Made by a program: the position numbers and the translations under genes. This document shows positions 34,762-43,785 of a DNA stretch of 64,000 nucleotides, in pieces. Position 1 is the first letter of the stretch, and every line of letters starts with the position of its first letter. Under the pieces are notes generated by a model. The model did no database searches, was not told where the DNA came from, and saw nothing but the letters and a program-made list of their open reading frames with translations. This stretch comes from Alterisphingorhabdus sp051668705 (GTDB taxonomy: Bacteria; Pseudomonadota; Alphaproteobacteria; Sphingomonadales; Sphingomonadaceae), in contig NZ_CP196351.1 in assembly GCF_051668705.1 (NCBI RefSeq), positions 1,240,001-1,304,000 on the forward strand, given 5' to 3'.

Positions 34762-35511
34762 TTAACCTTCGTCAGGATAATCAGCTTTTACAAAATACAG
34801 TCCGTCCGGCGGGGCGTTGAGTCCAAGCGCATGCCTATCGGCTGCATCCAGCGCATCTTTTAAATCACTCTCGCTCCAGTCACCGCGGCCAACCATCATC
34901 AAGCATCCGACCATAGACCGGACTTGATGATGCAGAAATGATCGCGCCGAAACTTCACAATGAATATCATCGCCATCGCGAACAATATCCAGCCTGTCCA
35001 AAGTTTTCACCGGACTTTGGGATTGGCAATGGGCAGAGCGAAATGTCGTAAAGTCATGCAGCCCGACCAGTAATTGTGCAGCATCATGCATCGCCTGCGC
35101 ATCCAGCTCTTTGGCCACTTGCCATGCAAGACCCTTTTGCCAGCTTAGCGGGGCTCTGCGATTAATGATCGTGTAGCGATAATGGCGTGCCAGACAGTCA
35201 AACCGGGCGTGCCAGTCATCATCAACAATTTGGCAATCGGTCACTGCAATGGGCTGTGGCCGCAAATGGGCATTGAGTGCTTCGCCCAACCTGAAAGGGG
35301 TGAGCGATTTGGAGATGTCGATATGCGCGCGCATCGCTAAGGCATGGACGCCGGCATCTGTGCGCCCTGCGGCGACCATTGTTACATCCTCGCCGGATAC
35401 TGCCTTTGCTGCGGTTTCCACGGCTTCCTGCACCGATGGCCCATGCTTTTGACGTTGCAGTCCCATATAAGGGCGGCCATCAAATTCTAATGTCAGCGCA
35501 TATCGCGTCAT
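34762..35511 (-). CDS. truA: tRNA pseudouridine(38-40) synthase TruA
   Basis: A 249-residue enzyme converting uridines 38-40 of the tRNA anticodon arm to pseudouridine. The catalytic aspartate lies in AGRTDAGVHA near residue 52; further family marks are HARFDCLARHYRY and SFLHHQVRSMVG. Its ATG overlaps the fmt stop by 4 bases, so it is the second gene of an fmt-truA operon. Confidence 0.97.
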   Translation of the reverse strand: MTRYALTLEFDGRPYMGLQRQKHGPSVQEAVETAAKAVSGEDVTMVAAGRTDAGVHALAMRAHIDISKSLTPFRLGEALNAHLRPQPIAVTDCQIVDDDWHARFDCLARHYRYTIINRRAPLSWQKGLAWQVAKELDAQAMHDAAQLLVGLHDFTTFRSAHCQSQSPVKTLDRLDIVRDGDDIHCEVSARSFLHHQVRSMVGCLMMVGRGDWSESDLKDALDAADRHALGLNAPPDGLYFVKADYPDEG

Positions 35512-36413
35512 GTCACTACCGTGCCTTTGGCAATGCTGGTACCGCGTAGGAAATCTGCCAATGGCATGGCGGGTTTTCCAGCTTTTTGAATAATGATAGG
35601 GCGAATGGCGCCGTCATCTGTGGCGATGGCAAGTTTCTCATCCAGAACAGTAGCAGCCATGCCATTTTGTTCCAAGATTTGAGCGCTATGTACACGGTAA
35701 CGCACGCCATCTACCTCAAAAAATGCGCCGGGCCATGGAGTGAAAGCACGTATTTGTCGCTCAACATCAATGGCGCTTTGTTCAAAATTAATGTGGCCTT
35801 CTGCCTTTTCTATCTTCTTTGCATAGGTCACGCCTGTTTCGGGTTGCGGCTCTGGCGATATATTCTCCAGATCATCAAGGGTTTCAGCCATAAGCTGTGC
35901 GCCCATCTTCGCGATCTCGTCCGTCAGCTCTCCTGCATTTTTATCGGCAATCTGCGTCACGGCTTTGGTCAGCATGGGGCCAGTATCCAGTCCAGCCTCC
36001 ATCTGCATTATGGTAACGCCTGTCTGTTCATCCCCAGCCAATATTGCCCGTTGTACTGGCGCAGCACCGCGCCATCGGGGCAATAAAGACCCGTGAACAT
36101 TAAGGCAGCCATGGCGGGGAATATCCAGAACAACTTGCGGCAGGATCAGTCCATAAGCGGCAACCACGGCAATATCGGGCTGTAATGCAGCAAATTGACT
36201 CTGCGCCTCTGCGGTTTTCAGGCTTTCAGGGTGCAGGACGGTCAGACCCAGTTTCTCAGCACAGGCCTGCATGGGAGAGGGGCGCAGCTTCTTACCGCGC
36301 CCGGCGGCACGCGGAGGCTGGCAATATACAGCAGCAATGTCGTGACCTCGATCATATAAAGTCTGCAAAGTTGGGACCGCAAAATCCGGTGTACCCATGA
36401 TAACGATCCGCAT
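35508..36413 (-). CDS. fmt: Methionyl-tRNA formyltransferase
   Basis: A 301-residue enzyme that formylates initiator Met-tRNA using 10-formyl-tetrahydrofolate. MGTPDFAVP at the start, the lysine-rich loop GRGKKLRPSP, the folate site HGSLLPRWRGAAP and GLDTGPML are intact. The ATG at 36413 follows GGAGAGAAGAG; a frame from 36494 has no support. It is divergent from recR, 124 bases away. Peptide deformylase, often its operon partner, lies on the other strand behind recR. Confidence 0.97.
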   Translation of the reverse strand: MRIVIMGTPDFAVPTLQTLYDRGHDIAAVYCQPPRAAGRGKKLRPSPMQACAEKLGLTVLHPESLKTAEAQSQFAALQPDIAVVAAYGLILPQVVLDIPRHGCLNVHGSLLPRWRGAAPVQRAILAGDEQTGVTIMQMEAGLDTGPMLTKAVTQIADKNAGELTDEIAKMGAQLMAETLDDLENISPEPQPETGVTYAKKIEKAEGHINFEQSAIDVERQIRAFTPWPGAFFEVDGVRYRVHSAQILEQNGMAATVLDEKLAIATDDGAIRPIIIQKAGKPAMPLADFLRGTSIAKGTVVT

Positions 36414-36537
36414 CTCTTCTCTCCAACTGCCAGTGATATGCCATGATCTGGCAATCTTTGCGTAAGATAATGACCGGCTTGACTTTTGCTGCACAAGGCC
36501 TTGCCACCTCTATAGCTTTGCCCGTAATGAAGCTGGC

Positions 36538-37134
36538 ATGGCATCGCAAGAGATAGAATTATTAGCGGACCAACTGGCTAAGTTGCCGGGGCTGGGGCCG
36601 CGCTCTGCTCGTAGAGCAGTGCTACATCTCATAAAGCAGCGTGAAACTGCGCTTTCGCCGCTCATTCGCGCTATGGAAACAGTGCGTGATCGTCTAACGG
36701 TTTGCGATATTTGTAGCAATATTGATACGATCAATCCTTGCGGTGTATGCAGTGATGATCGGCGCGACGACACGGCTTTATGTGTGGTTGAGGAGGTTGC
36801 TGATTTGTGGGCGCTGGATCGCTCGCGACTCTTTGCGGGCCGTTACCATGTGCTGGGCGGGCGATTGTCGGCGCTGGATGGTGTCGGACCTGAAGATCTC
36901 AGCATTGATCGCTTGCTTGCTCGTATAGAAGAAGGTGGTGTGAATGAGGTTGTGCTTGCACTGAACGCCACATTGGAAGGGCAAACCACTTCGCACTATA
37001 TTGCCGAAAAGCTGGCGGATAAGCCCTTACGCATTACCCAATTGGCGCATGGACTGCCAGTCGGTGGTGAGCTTGATTACCTTGACGAGGGGACGCTTGC
37101 ACAAGCCTTGCGAGCAAGGCGACCTCTGGGTTAA
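36538..37134 (+). CDS. recR: Recombination mediator protein RecR
   Basis: A 198-residue DNA-binding protein of the RecFOR gap-repair pathway. It has the helix-hairpin-helix KLPGLGPRSARRAVLHL, a four-cysteine zinc finger (CDICSNID...CGVCSD) and a Toprim domain with VEEVADLWALD. dnaX and the YbaB gene, common neighbours of recR, are not adjacent here. Confidence 0.97.
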   Translation: MASQEIELLADQLAKLPGLGPRSARRAVLHLIKQRETALSPLIRAMETVRDRLTVCDICSNIDTINPCGVCSDDRRDDTALCVVEEVADLWALDRSRLFAGRYHVLGGRLSALDGVGPEDLSIDRLLARIEEGGVNEVVLALNATLEGQTTSHYIAEKLADKPLRITQLAHGLPVGGELDYLDEGTLAQALRARRPLG

Positions 37135-37194
37135 GAGCGATTTTCTTTCCATGCATGTCTTGCAGAAAAAGCGACAAAGGATTATTTCACCCTC

Positions 37195-37722
37195 ATGGCT
37201 ATACGACCGATAGTAGAAGTTCCTGACCCACGGCTCAAACAGGTTTCCAAACCTGTGGAGACATTTGATGATGATCTCAAGACGCTGGTCGAGGATATGT
37301 TTGACACCATGTATGATGCGCCGGGCATAGGCTTGGCTGCCATTCAGGTGGGTGTTCCTCTACGTGTGCTGGTTATTGATCTGCAGGAACCTCTTGAAGA
37401 AGGCGGCGAGCCTGTACGCGACCCGAAAGTCTTCATCAATCCAGAGATTCTCGATCCTTCAGAGGATATGGGCGTCTATCAGGAAGGGTGTTTGTCCGTG
37501 CCCGATCAATTTGCCGATGTCGAGCGTCCGGCCACATGCCGCGCTCGCTGGCAGGATCTGGACGGCAATAGTCATCAGATGGATTTTGAAGGGCTTATGG
37601 CCACCTGTTTACAGCATGAGATGGACCATTTGGAGGGGATATTGTTTATCGATCACCTTTCACGGCTAAAACGCAATATGGTTCTGAAAAAGCTGGATAA
37701 GGCGCGCAAAGCCGCGGCCTAG
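37195..37722 (+). CDS. def: Peptide deformylase
   Basis: A 175-residue metalloenzyme that removes the N-formyl group from new proteins. All three motifs are present: GIGLAAIQVG, EGCLSVP with the metal cysteine, and QHEMDHLEG with two metal histidines and the catalytic glutamate. It follows recR by 60 bases on the same strand. Its functional partner fmt is transcribed away from it. Confidence 0.97.
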   Translation: MAIRPIVEVPDPRLKQVSKPVETFDDDLKTLVEDMFDTMYDAPGIGLAAIQVGVPLRVLVIDLQEPLEEGGEPVRDPKVFINPEILDPSEDMGVYQEGCLSVPDQFADVERPATCRARWQDLDGNSHQMDFEGLMATCLQHEMDHLEGILFIDHLSRLKRNMVLKKLDKARKAAA

Positions 37723-37819
37723 CATTTCACGGCGGATAATCGCCTGGTTGCTCTTGTCAAAACGCCTCCATCACTGTACGTTCCTGTTGTGTTCTTTCTA
37801 GTATTGACAGGGGATATTT

Positions 37820-39217
37820 GTGGCTGAAGGCCTGCTTCCGATTATTATTGCTATCATCACTTTGTTGATAGGTCTTGCCATTGGTTGGTTTGTCGGCACG
37901 CGTCCCATTGCGGCCTTACGGGCTGAACAACAAGAAGCGGACGCTGAGGTTAAAGCGCTGAATGAGCGTCTTTTAACCGAATTGCGAGGCATGGAAGCGC
38001 TCAAGCAAAATGCGGATCGTGCTGATGCTTTGAGCGAGCAGGTTGAGGCGCTGCGTCAAGAGCGTGAGCAACTGGGGCAGGATAATGCTCGGCTAAAGGC
38101 CGATGCTGCCAATCATGAAAAGCAGATTACGCAATTGTCTCAACAACGTGAAGAGCTGGTGCGGCAATTTGGTAATGTTGGTAACAAGTTGCTGGAAGAA
38201 GCGCGGGAGAAATTTCTTGAACGGGCTAATGAGCGATTTTCCCAGTCAGAGGAAAAAAGCGAGGAACGGATTAAGGCCTTGCTCCATCCTGTTGGCGCGA
38301 AGCTGACGGCATATGAACAGCAAATTGAGCGGGTCGAGAAACAGCGCAATGAAGCCTATGGCGATCTAAAGGGCCTTATGGATCAGATGCGTGTGGGGCA
38401 GGATAATGTTCGGCAGGAAACTGCACGGCTCGTCAATTCACTGCGCAATGCGCCAAAGGCACGCGGCCGCTGGGGTGAACAGCAATTGCGCAATGTGTTG
38501 GAAACATGCGGTCTGGCCGAACATACCGACTTTGTGATGGAGCAAAGCATCACAACAGAGGAAGGGCGTTTGCGCCCTGATGCCGTAGTCCGTATTCCGG
38601 GTGGCCAGTCTTTGGTTATCGACGCGAAGGTTTCGCTGAATGCCTATCAGGACGCATTCGCCGCTGATGATGACGACGGACGTGCGGTGGCGCTGGCGGC
38701 ACATTGCCAGTCGATGAAAGCACATATTGATGGCCTATCGCGTAAAGCCTATTGGGACCAGTTTGACAACGCACCCGATTATGTCATCATGTTTGTACCG
38801 GGCGAACATTTTCTTGCGGCTGCTCTGGAATATGATGCCAGCCTATGGGATTTTGCATTTGAAAAGAAAGTCTTGCTAGCGACACCTACCAACTTAGTGG
38901 CGATTGCTCGCACCGTGTCCAGCGTCTGGCGGCAGGAAGGTTTGGCGCGCGAGGCAAAACAGATCGGGCAATTGGGCAAAGAAATGTATGATCGACTGGC
39001 GGTGTCTGCCGAGCATTTGAAACGCATGGGCACTGGTCTCAATTCAGCGGTTGGCAATTACAACAAATTTGTCGGTAGCTTTGAACGCAATGTATTGGCT
39101 ACTGGCCGCCGTTTTGCTGAGCTTAATGTTGAAACCGGTAAACGCGAATTGGAAGAGGTTCCCACGCTAGACGCACTACCGCGCTATGGTGATGAAAAAC
39201 CCGGAGAGACGGATTAG
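37820..39217 (+). CDS. rmuC: DNA recombination protein RmuC homologue
   Basis: A 465-residue protein with an N-terminal membrane helix (about 5-25), a coiled-coil region (about 30-190) and a nuclease-like domain containing RGRWGEQQLRNVLE and SLVIDAKVSLNAY, typical of RmuC. Members limit recombination at inverted repeats; the biochemical activity is not settled. The start is a GTG preceded by GGGG. The stop overlaps the stop of the convergent methyltransferase gene. Confidence 0.95.
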   Translation: MAEGLLPIIIAIITLLIGLAIGWFVGTRPIAALRAEQQEADAEVKALNERLLTELRGMEALKQNADRADALSEQVEALRQEREQLGQDNARLKADAANHEKQITQLSQQREELVRQFGNVGNKLLEEAREKFLERANERFSQSEEKSEERIKALLHPVGAKLTAYEQQIERVEKQRNEAYGDLKGLMDQMRVGQDNVRQETARLVNSLRNAPKARGRWGEQQLRNVLETCGLAEHTDFVMEQSITTEEGRLRPDAVVRIPGGQSLVIDAKVSLNAYQDAFAADDDDGRAVALAAHCQSMKAHIDGLSRKAYWDQFDNAPDYVIMFVPGEHFLAAALEYDASLWDFAFEKKVLLATPTNLVAIARTVSSVWRQEGLAREAKQIGQLGKEMYDRLAVSAEHLKRMGTGLNSAVGNYNKFVGSFERNVLATGRRFAELNVETGKRELEEVPTLDALPRYGDEKPGETD

Positions 39218-40017
39218 CGCCGCTGCTGGTTGAGCACTTCATAGGCCATTACGGCGGTTGCTATCGCGGCGTTTAGGCTATCGGCTTTGCCCAGCATGGG
39301 AATTTTAACGCGCACGTCACATTGTGCCTCATATTCTTCGGGCAGGCCTTGTGCTTCATTGCCGATCAGCAGAAATGTCGGCGCTTCATATTGTACAGAC
39401 TGGTAATCAATATCGGTTTGCAGAGATGTCGCGACCAATTGCCCGTCACCACTGCGCAGCCACGGCAGAAATTCGCCCCAACCGGCCTGTACAATGGATT
39501 GCGTGAACACGGCGCCCATGCTGGCGCGCACGGCTTCTACCGAAAAAGGATCAACGCATTGGTCTAGCAATATCAGCCCACCTGCACCAACTGCGTCCCC
39601 GGTTCGCAAAATTGTGCCCAGGTTTCCAGGGTCACGAATGGCTTGACCAACCAACCAGATCGAACTTGCGCCGCGATCAAGTGCTTCCAGTGTCACATCA
39701 CGATCGGCAAAGACACCAAGGACAGATTGCGGATTATCTTTTCCAGAAATCTTTGCCAATATATCCGGGCTGGTCAGGATGATGTCGCCGTGCGCAGCGC
39801 TAACGGCATCGGTCAGTGCCTGAACCAAGGGGTGTTGATCCCGCGCTTCGGCCATCACCAATATGCGCGGCAAAGAGCCTGCTTCCAAAGCCTCTGTGAG
39901 CAAGCGCAGCCCTTCCGCCAAGAAAACACCTTCGCGTTTGCGGTGCTTCTTTTCACGTAATGACCGCAAATATTTGACAGTCGGGTTGGAGAAACCGGTG
40001 ATTGTTCGAAAAGTCAT
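39214..40017 (-). CDS. TrmH-family (SPOUT) RNA 2'-O-ribose methyltransferase
   Basis: A 267-residue RNA methyltransferase. An N-terminal substrate-binding part (KKHRKREGVFLAEG) precedes the knotted SPOUT domain with RDPGNLGTILRT, IGNEAQGLP and IPMLGKADSLNAA, which build the S-adenosylmethionine pocket. The target (rRNA or tRNA) cannot be assigned from sequence. It lies 24 bases upstream of the HPr stop on the same strand, following the phosphorelay genes. Confidence 0.93.
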   Translation of the reverse strand: MTFRTITGFSNPTVKYLRSLREKKHRKREGVFLAEGLRLLTEALEAGSLPRILVMAEARDQHPLVQALTDAVSAAHGDIILTSPDILAKISGKDNPQSVLGVFADRDVTLEALDRGASSIWLVGQAIRDPGNLGTILRTGDAVGAGGLILLDQCVDPFSVEAVRASMGAVFTQSIVQAGWGEFLPWLRSGDGQLVATSLQTDIDYQSVQYEAPTFLLIGNEAQGLPEEYEAQCDVRVKIPMLGKADSLNAAIATAVMAYEVLNQQRR

Positions 40018-40041
40018 GGCAAAAGTGTCAATTGCTCGCGA

Positions 40042-40314
40042 TCAATCTTCGCCAAAGCCATCTACAACGAGGCCGACCAGCTTAGCCAGCGCGGCATCGG
40101 CATTTTCGCCTTCAACAGAGATGGTTATTTCATCACCCTTTGCCGCGCCCAGCATTAGTAACCCCATGATGCTATCACCCGCGACCACATTGTCTTTTTT
40201 GGCAACGGTTACTTCCTGACCATCGGTCAAATGGGCAACGGCGTTGACAAATTTTGAACTGGCTCTGGCATGTAGACCCTTACGGTTGCAGACTATGACC
40301 TTCTCACTGGCCAT
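40042..40314 (-). CDS. ptsH: HPr phosphocarrier protein
   Basis: A 90-residue phosphocarrier. His15 in GLHARASSKF accepts phosphate from enzyme I, and Ser48 in GDSIMGLLMLGA is the site for HPr kinase. It works with the EIIA(Man)-type protein, whose stop it overlaps by 11 bases, and with the kinase upstream, as a regulatory rather than sugar-transporting relay. Enzyme I and any sugar permease are not in the window. Confidence 0.95.
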   Translation of the reverse strand: MASEKVIVCNRKGLHARASSKFVNAVAHLTDGQEVTVAKKDNVVAGDSIMGLLMLGAAKGDEITISVEGENADAALAKLVGLVVDGFGED

Positions 40315-40726
40315 TGGCGGTCTTGCCTTGAATATTTAGTAATTCCGATGCGACAGATATATATTTCTGTCCGGCCTCACGCGCTGCGGCAACTGCGCTG
40401 GTTACGTCCATTGCTTTGCGCGCGCCTTCCAAGCGGATGAGCATAGGCAGGTTTACCCCGGCAATAACCTCAATATGGCCGGTTTCCATCAGAGATATGG
40501 CAAGGTTGGAAGGTGTGCCACCGAATAAATCGGTCAATATGATAACGCCTTCACCTGTATTGTTATCGCTAATCGCCTTGGCAATATCTTCGCGCCTTTT
40601 TTCCATATCATCATTGGGTGCAATACAGATGGTCGCGATCTGTTTTTGTTTGCCAACGACATGCTCCATAGCAGAGACAAATTCATTGGCCAAAAGCCCA
40701 TGGGTTACCAACACGATACCGATCAT
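40304..40726 (-). CDS. PTS EIIA component, mannose family (regulatory)
   Basis: A 140-residue EIIA(Man)-fold protein. His9 in LVTHGLLANEF is the phosphorylation site, and LTDLFGGTPSNLA is a family signature. The ATG at 40726 gives the usual start just before the first strand; a 29-codon upstream extension would enter rapZ. No EIIB or EIIC gene follows, so it presumably acts as a phosphorylation-dependent regulator. Confidence 0.94.
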   Translation of the reverse strand: MIGIVLVTHGLLANEFVSAMEHVVGKQKQIATICIAPNDDMEKRREDIAKAISDNNTGEGVIILTDLFGGTPSNLAISLMETGHIEVIAGVNLPMLIRLEGARKAMDVTSAVAAAREAGQKYISVASELLNIQGKTANGQ

Positions 40727-40799
40727 CTTAGGCTGGCTCCATAACAATAAACTGATGATGCAGGGATTGTTTCTGCATGTCCAAACTTCCTGAAACGGT

Positions 40800-41759
40800 C
40801 TAGCTTTGGTCATTCTCGACCGCGTCTATAGGACGCGATGCAAGATTTCGATGGGTGACACTGGGCGAAAATCCTCCGTCGCGCAACCCCTGTGCAATTC
40901 TTTCTGCGGTAAAGACTGAACGGTGCCTGCCGCCGGTGCAACCAAAGGCTATATGGACATAGGCTTTGCCTTGCTCCGCATAGCGCGGCAAGAGAAAGAG
41001 GAGCATAGACAATATGCGGTCAAAGGCTTCAGCAAAGGCGATATCTGCGCTCACATAATCGCCAACAGGTGTATCTTGTCCGGTTAGCGGTCGCAAACTT
41101 TCCTCCCAATGCGGATTGCGCAGGAAGCGCATATCAAACACCAGATCGGCCACAGGCGGCATGCCCCGCGCAAAACCAAAGCTGGATATGCTGATAATGG
41201 GTTGGCTGGCGTGCTGCTCACCAAAGCTGTTCCTGATATGCTGAGCAAAATCAGGGACACTAAGGCCCGAAGTTGTTATCAGCTTGTCAGACCAGCGCCG
41301 TAATGGGGCGAGCAAATCGCGTTCCTCTGCAATGCCATCAATAGCTGGTCTGTCCTTTGCCAAAGGGTGGGGGCGGCGCGTCTCATTATAACGGCGCTCT
41401 AACTCCAGATCGCTGCATTCTAGAAAGACAGTTTGGATAGAAAGATTATCTCTACTGCTCAGATCTTTAATAGTTTCAATGACTGAAGCGGGATCGAAGC
41501 CCCTTGTCCTGGTATCGAACCCTATGGCGAGGCGGCCATCGATCGATGCACGGCCAGCTGCACTGGGGGTTGCCAAAAGCCCCTTCAACAATCTGATAGG
41601 GAAATTGTCGATGATCTCCCAGCCCATATCTTCCAGCGTTTTGAGCATGGTTGACTTGCCCGCGCCTGACATGCCGGTGACGAGCACGATGTCAGAATTC
41701 ACCTTTGTGGAGGCAGTCTGACTGCCGCTGGTCTGTGGTTTTGTGATATCGAAGTTCAT
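40800..41759 (-). CDS. rapZ: RNase adapter/nucleotide-binding protein RapZ
   Basis: A 319-residue P-loop protein. Walker A spans residues 29-37 (TGMSGAGKST), followed by EIIDNFP; the C-terminal half has FDMRFLRNPHW and GCTGGRHRSV. In enterobacteria RapZ feeds a small RNA to RNase E to tune cell-wall amino-sugar synthesis; in alphaproteobacteria its target is less clear. It is 5 bases after hprK, in one operon with the phosphorelay genes. The first 20 residues are a polar extension. Confidence 0.95.
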   Translation of the reverse strand: MNFDITKPQTSGSQTASTKVNSDIVLVTGMSGAGKSTMLKTLEDMGWEIIDNFPIRLLKGLLATPSAAGRASIDGRLAIGFDTRTRGFDPASVIETIKDLSSRDNLSIQTVFLECSDLELERRYNETRRPHPLAKDRPAIDGIAEERDLLAPLRRWSDKLITTSGLSVPDFAQHIRNSFGEQHASQPIISISSFGFARGMPPVADLVFDMRFLRNPHWEESLRPLTGQDTPVGDYVSADIAFAEAFDRILSMLLFLLPRYAEQGKAYVHIAFGCTGGRHRSVFTAERIAQGLRDGGFSPSVTHRNLASRPIDAVENDQS

Positions 41760-41764
41760 AGCAT

Positions 41765-42214
41765 TTATGTGGCGCTGAGTCCGTAGAGTTTCAACGCATA
41801 TTCTATCTTCAAGGGGGCTAGGTTCAAATCGGGACGAATGTCGATTTCGGGGATGGCTATATCAGCGATATTCACCTGCTTAGCATTTTCGCGATATCGC
41901 GGTGCTTCTCTGTCGAGGTTGACTTTTAACGCAACAGGAACCGGTTCTGTCACCGCATTGACTTGAACAATGCCCAAATTGCGTATTTCAATCTTGTTCG
42001 CAATATTGGGATGCGGCATGGCAAAAAGCATGGTTTTTTGTGAATATAATTGTGTTTGATCATCACTGACCAAAGCCGCGCCGCGGTCCATTAATAACAA
42101 TGAGACGGCGCTTTTGCCTATTCCAGAAGGTCCGCAAAGCAAGATCGCACGATTATCAATTGCCACAGTGCTTGCCGCGTAAGCAAAAGAGTCATGCAGA
42201 GCTTTGTTGGTCAT
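41765..42214 (-). CDS. hprK: HPr kinase/phosphorylase, short alphaproteobacterial form
   Basis: A 149-residue protein consisting only of the catalytic C-terminal domain of HprK (about 310 residues in Gram-positives). Walker A is at 28-35 (GPSGIGKS) and VSDDQTQLY follows; ALHDSFAY at the start matches the family domain edge. It is expected to phosphorylate Ser48 of the nearby HPr. The ATG at 42214 lies 2 bases after the ChvG stop; a TTG at 42220 overlapping that stop is an alternative. Confidence 0.93.
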   Translation of the reverse strand: MTNKALHDSFAYAASTVAIDNRAILLCGPSGIGKSAVSLLLMDRGAALVSDDQTQLYSQKTMLFAMPHPNIANKIEIRNLGIVQVNAVTEPVPVALKVNLDREAPRYRENAKQVNIADIAIPEIDIRPDLNLAPLKIEYALKLYGLSAT

Positions 42215-42216
42215 AT

Positions 42217-43785
42217 TCAATCTACCAATATAATATTGGTCGGTATTGCCGGGATACGAATGTTAAAGCATGCGCCGGACAGCCCATCACCACGACTGCC
42301 AGCGACTATGCTGCCCTGATGTGCCTCAATGATAGAGCGCGCAATAGCCAACCCAAGCCCGCTATGCTTGCCAAATTCCGACTCTTTTTGCCTGCCACTA
42401 TAAAAGCGGTGGAAGATTTGTTCGCGCTCACGTTCTGGAATTCCCGGACCATGATCCAATATCTGCATCACGACATCTTGCCCATCGCGGGTCACGAAAA
42501 TCTCAATAAGGCCTGATTCCGGGCTAAATGATACAGCATTATCCAGCAGATTCTCAATAACCTGCGCTAGCCTGTTGCTCTCTCCAAACACCATCGCCAC
42601 ATTTTTGCGGGGTCTGGCATAGGCAATTGATCGCCCCTCATTCATTTGCCTTTCTTCACGATTGGCCAATAAATCGGCAACCATTTCTCCCATATCAATG
42701 GGCAGAAAGTGAGCGCGTGTTAATTGCGCATCGACGCGGGAAGCATCGGATATGCCGGAAATAAGCCGATCTATTCTTAAAACATCGGAAGAAGCGATAT
42801 CAAGCAATTGCTTTTGCAAATCAGGGTCTTCAACACGCTCCATACTTTCCAGTGCAGAGCGTAGCGATGCCAAGGGGTTCTTGATCTCGTGGCTGACATC
42901 TGCAGCAAAAGCCTCAGTTGCATCGATCTTTTGGCGCAGAGCGTTTGTCATATCTGACAGCGCGCGCGCTAGTTGACCAATCTCATCACCGCGTGTCGGT
43001 AATCTGGGTACCTCAACGTCACGCGCTCGCCCTAGGCGCACCTGATTTGCTGCACTTGCCAGACCTTGCAATGGGCGGACAATTGTCCTTGCCAGAAATA
43101 GCGATAACAATATTGAGACGATCAAAACAGATATGAAAATAATACCCAGCGCAAGTCTTTGATCGCGGACAGTTGCCGTAATTGTTCGCGCGTTTCGCGT
43201 TGATAGCAGAACCATATCTGTTCCGCGTACAGGGGCTGTGGCGCTAATCATCAATGTCCTGTCAGGGGCGAATCTGACGCGCGATATTGCTTCACCTGTT
43301 TCAATCGCTTTTACCATTTCAGGCCATTGTGTTAGAGTATCTCTATCAGGCTCAATGTAAGAGGTTAGCTCTGGCGCACCGACAATCCGATCAATAACAC
43401 GATCCAAAAATCGTGCGACATGTCGTTGCCATTTCTCTGTGGCAGGATCACGCAATGCATATTGCGGCTCTTGCAGCGAGAAACTGTCGGTAAGCTTCTC
43501 TCCAGAGCGCCGATAGACACGGATACGCGACTCTTTTTGTTTGGCAAATTCCAGAAGCACATTCTCGCGCTCGGCCATATCAATTTTGCCAGCTGTCATT
43601 GCCAGTAAGGCGATCCGGTTTGCATCTTCGATTTGCCGACTTTGGACAAGGTTGCTGCGATAATTATCGAGATAAAATATACCGCCAGCCAAAGCAGCAA
43701 CAGCAAAGATATTAACAGCCAATATCCGCGCGGTTAGCGATAGCCTGCGGCTCCAAAATAAAGAAGCGGGCGATTTAGTCTTCAT
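42217..43785 (-). CDS. chvG: ChvG-type membrane sensor histidine kinase
   Basis: A 522-residue kinase. A first membrane helix (about 20-40), a periplasmic sensor of about 190 residues, a second helix and a HAMP domain lead to the phosphoacceptor in ADVSHEIKNPLASLR. The ATP-binding domain follows with NLLDNAVSFSP, DHGPGIPERE and HSGLGLAIAR. ChvG/ExoS kinases control envelope, acid response and exopolysaccharide genes in alphaproteobacteria. The start at 43785 lies 11 bases inside the chvI end. The sensor and regulator are followed by hprK, an arrangement conserved in the class. Confidence 0.93.
   Translation of the reverse strand: MKTKSPASLFWSRRLSLTARILAVNIFAVAALAGGIFYLDNYRSNLVQSRQIEDANRIALLAMTAGKIDMAERENVLLEFAKQKESRIRVYRRSGEKLTDSFSLQEPQYALRDPATEKWQRHVARFLDRVIDRIVGAPELTSYIEPDRDTLTQWPEMVKAIETGEAISRVRFAPDRTLMISATAPVRGTDMVLLSTRNARTITATVRDQRLALGIIFISVLIVSILLSLFLARTIVRPLQGLASAANQVRLGRARDVEVPRLPTRGDEIGQLARALSDMTNALRQKIDATEAFAADVSHEIKNPLASLRSALESMERVEDPDLQKQLLDIASSDVLRIDRLISGISDASRVDAQLTRAHFLPIDMGEMVADLLANREERQMNEGRSIAYARPRKNVAMVFGESNRLAQVIENLLDNAVSFSPESGLIEIFVTRDGQDVVMQILDHGPGIPEREREQIFHRFYSGRQKESEFGKHSGLGLAIARSIIEAHQGSIVAGSRGDGLSGACFNIRIPAIPTNIILVD

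Noticed and set aside
40743..40790. ATGCA/TGCAT pair near 40757-40777 as a further copy of the operator
   Set aside because: The spacer is 11 bases instead of 7 and it lies at the rapZ/EIIA junction within an operon.
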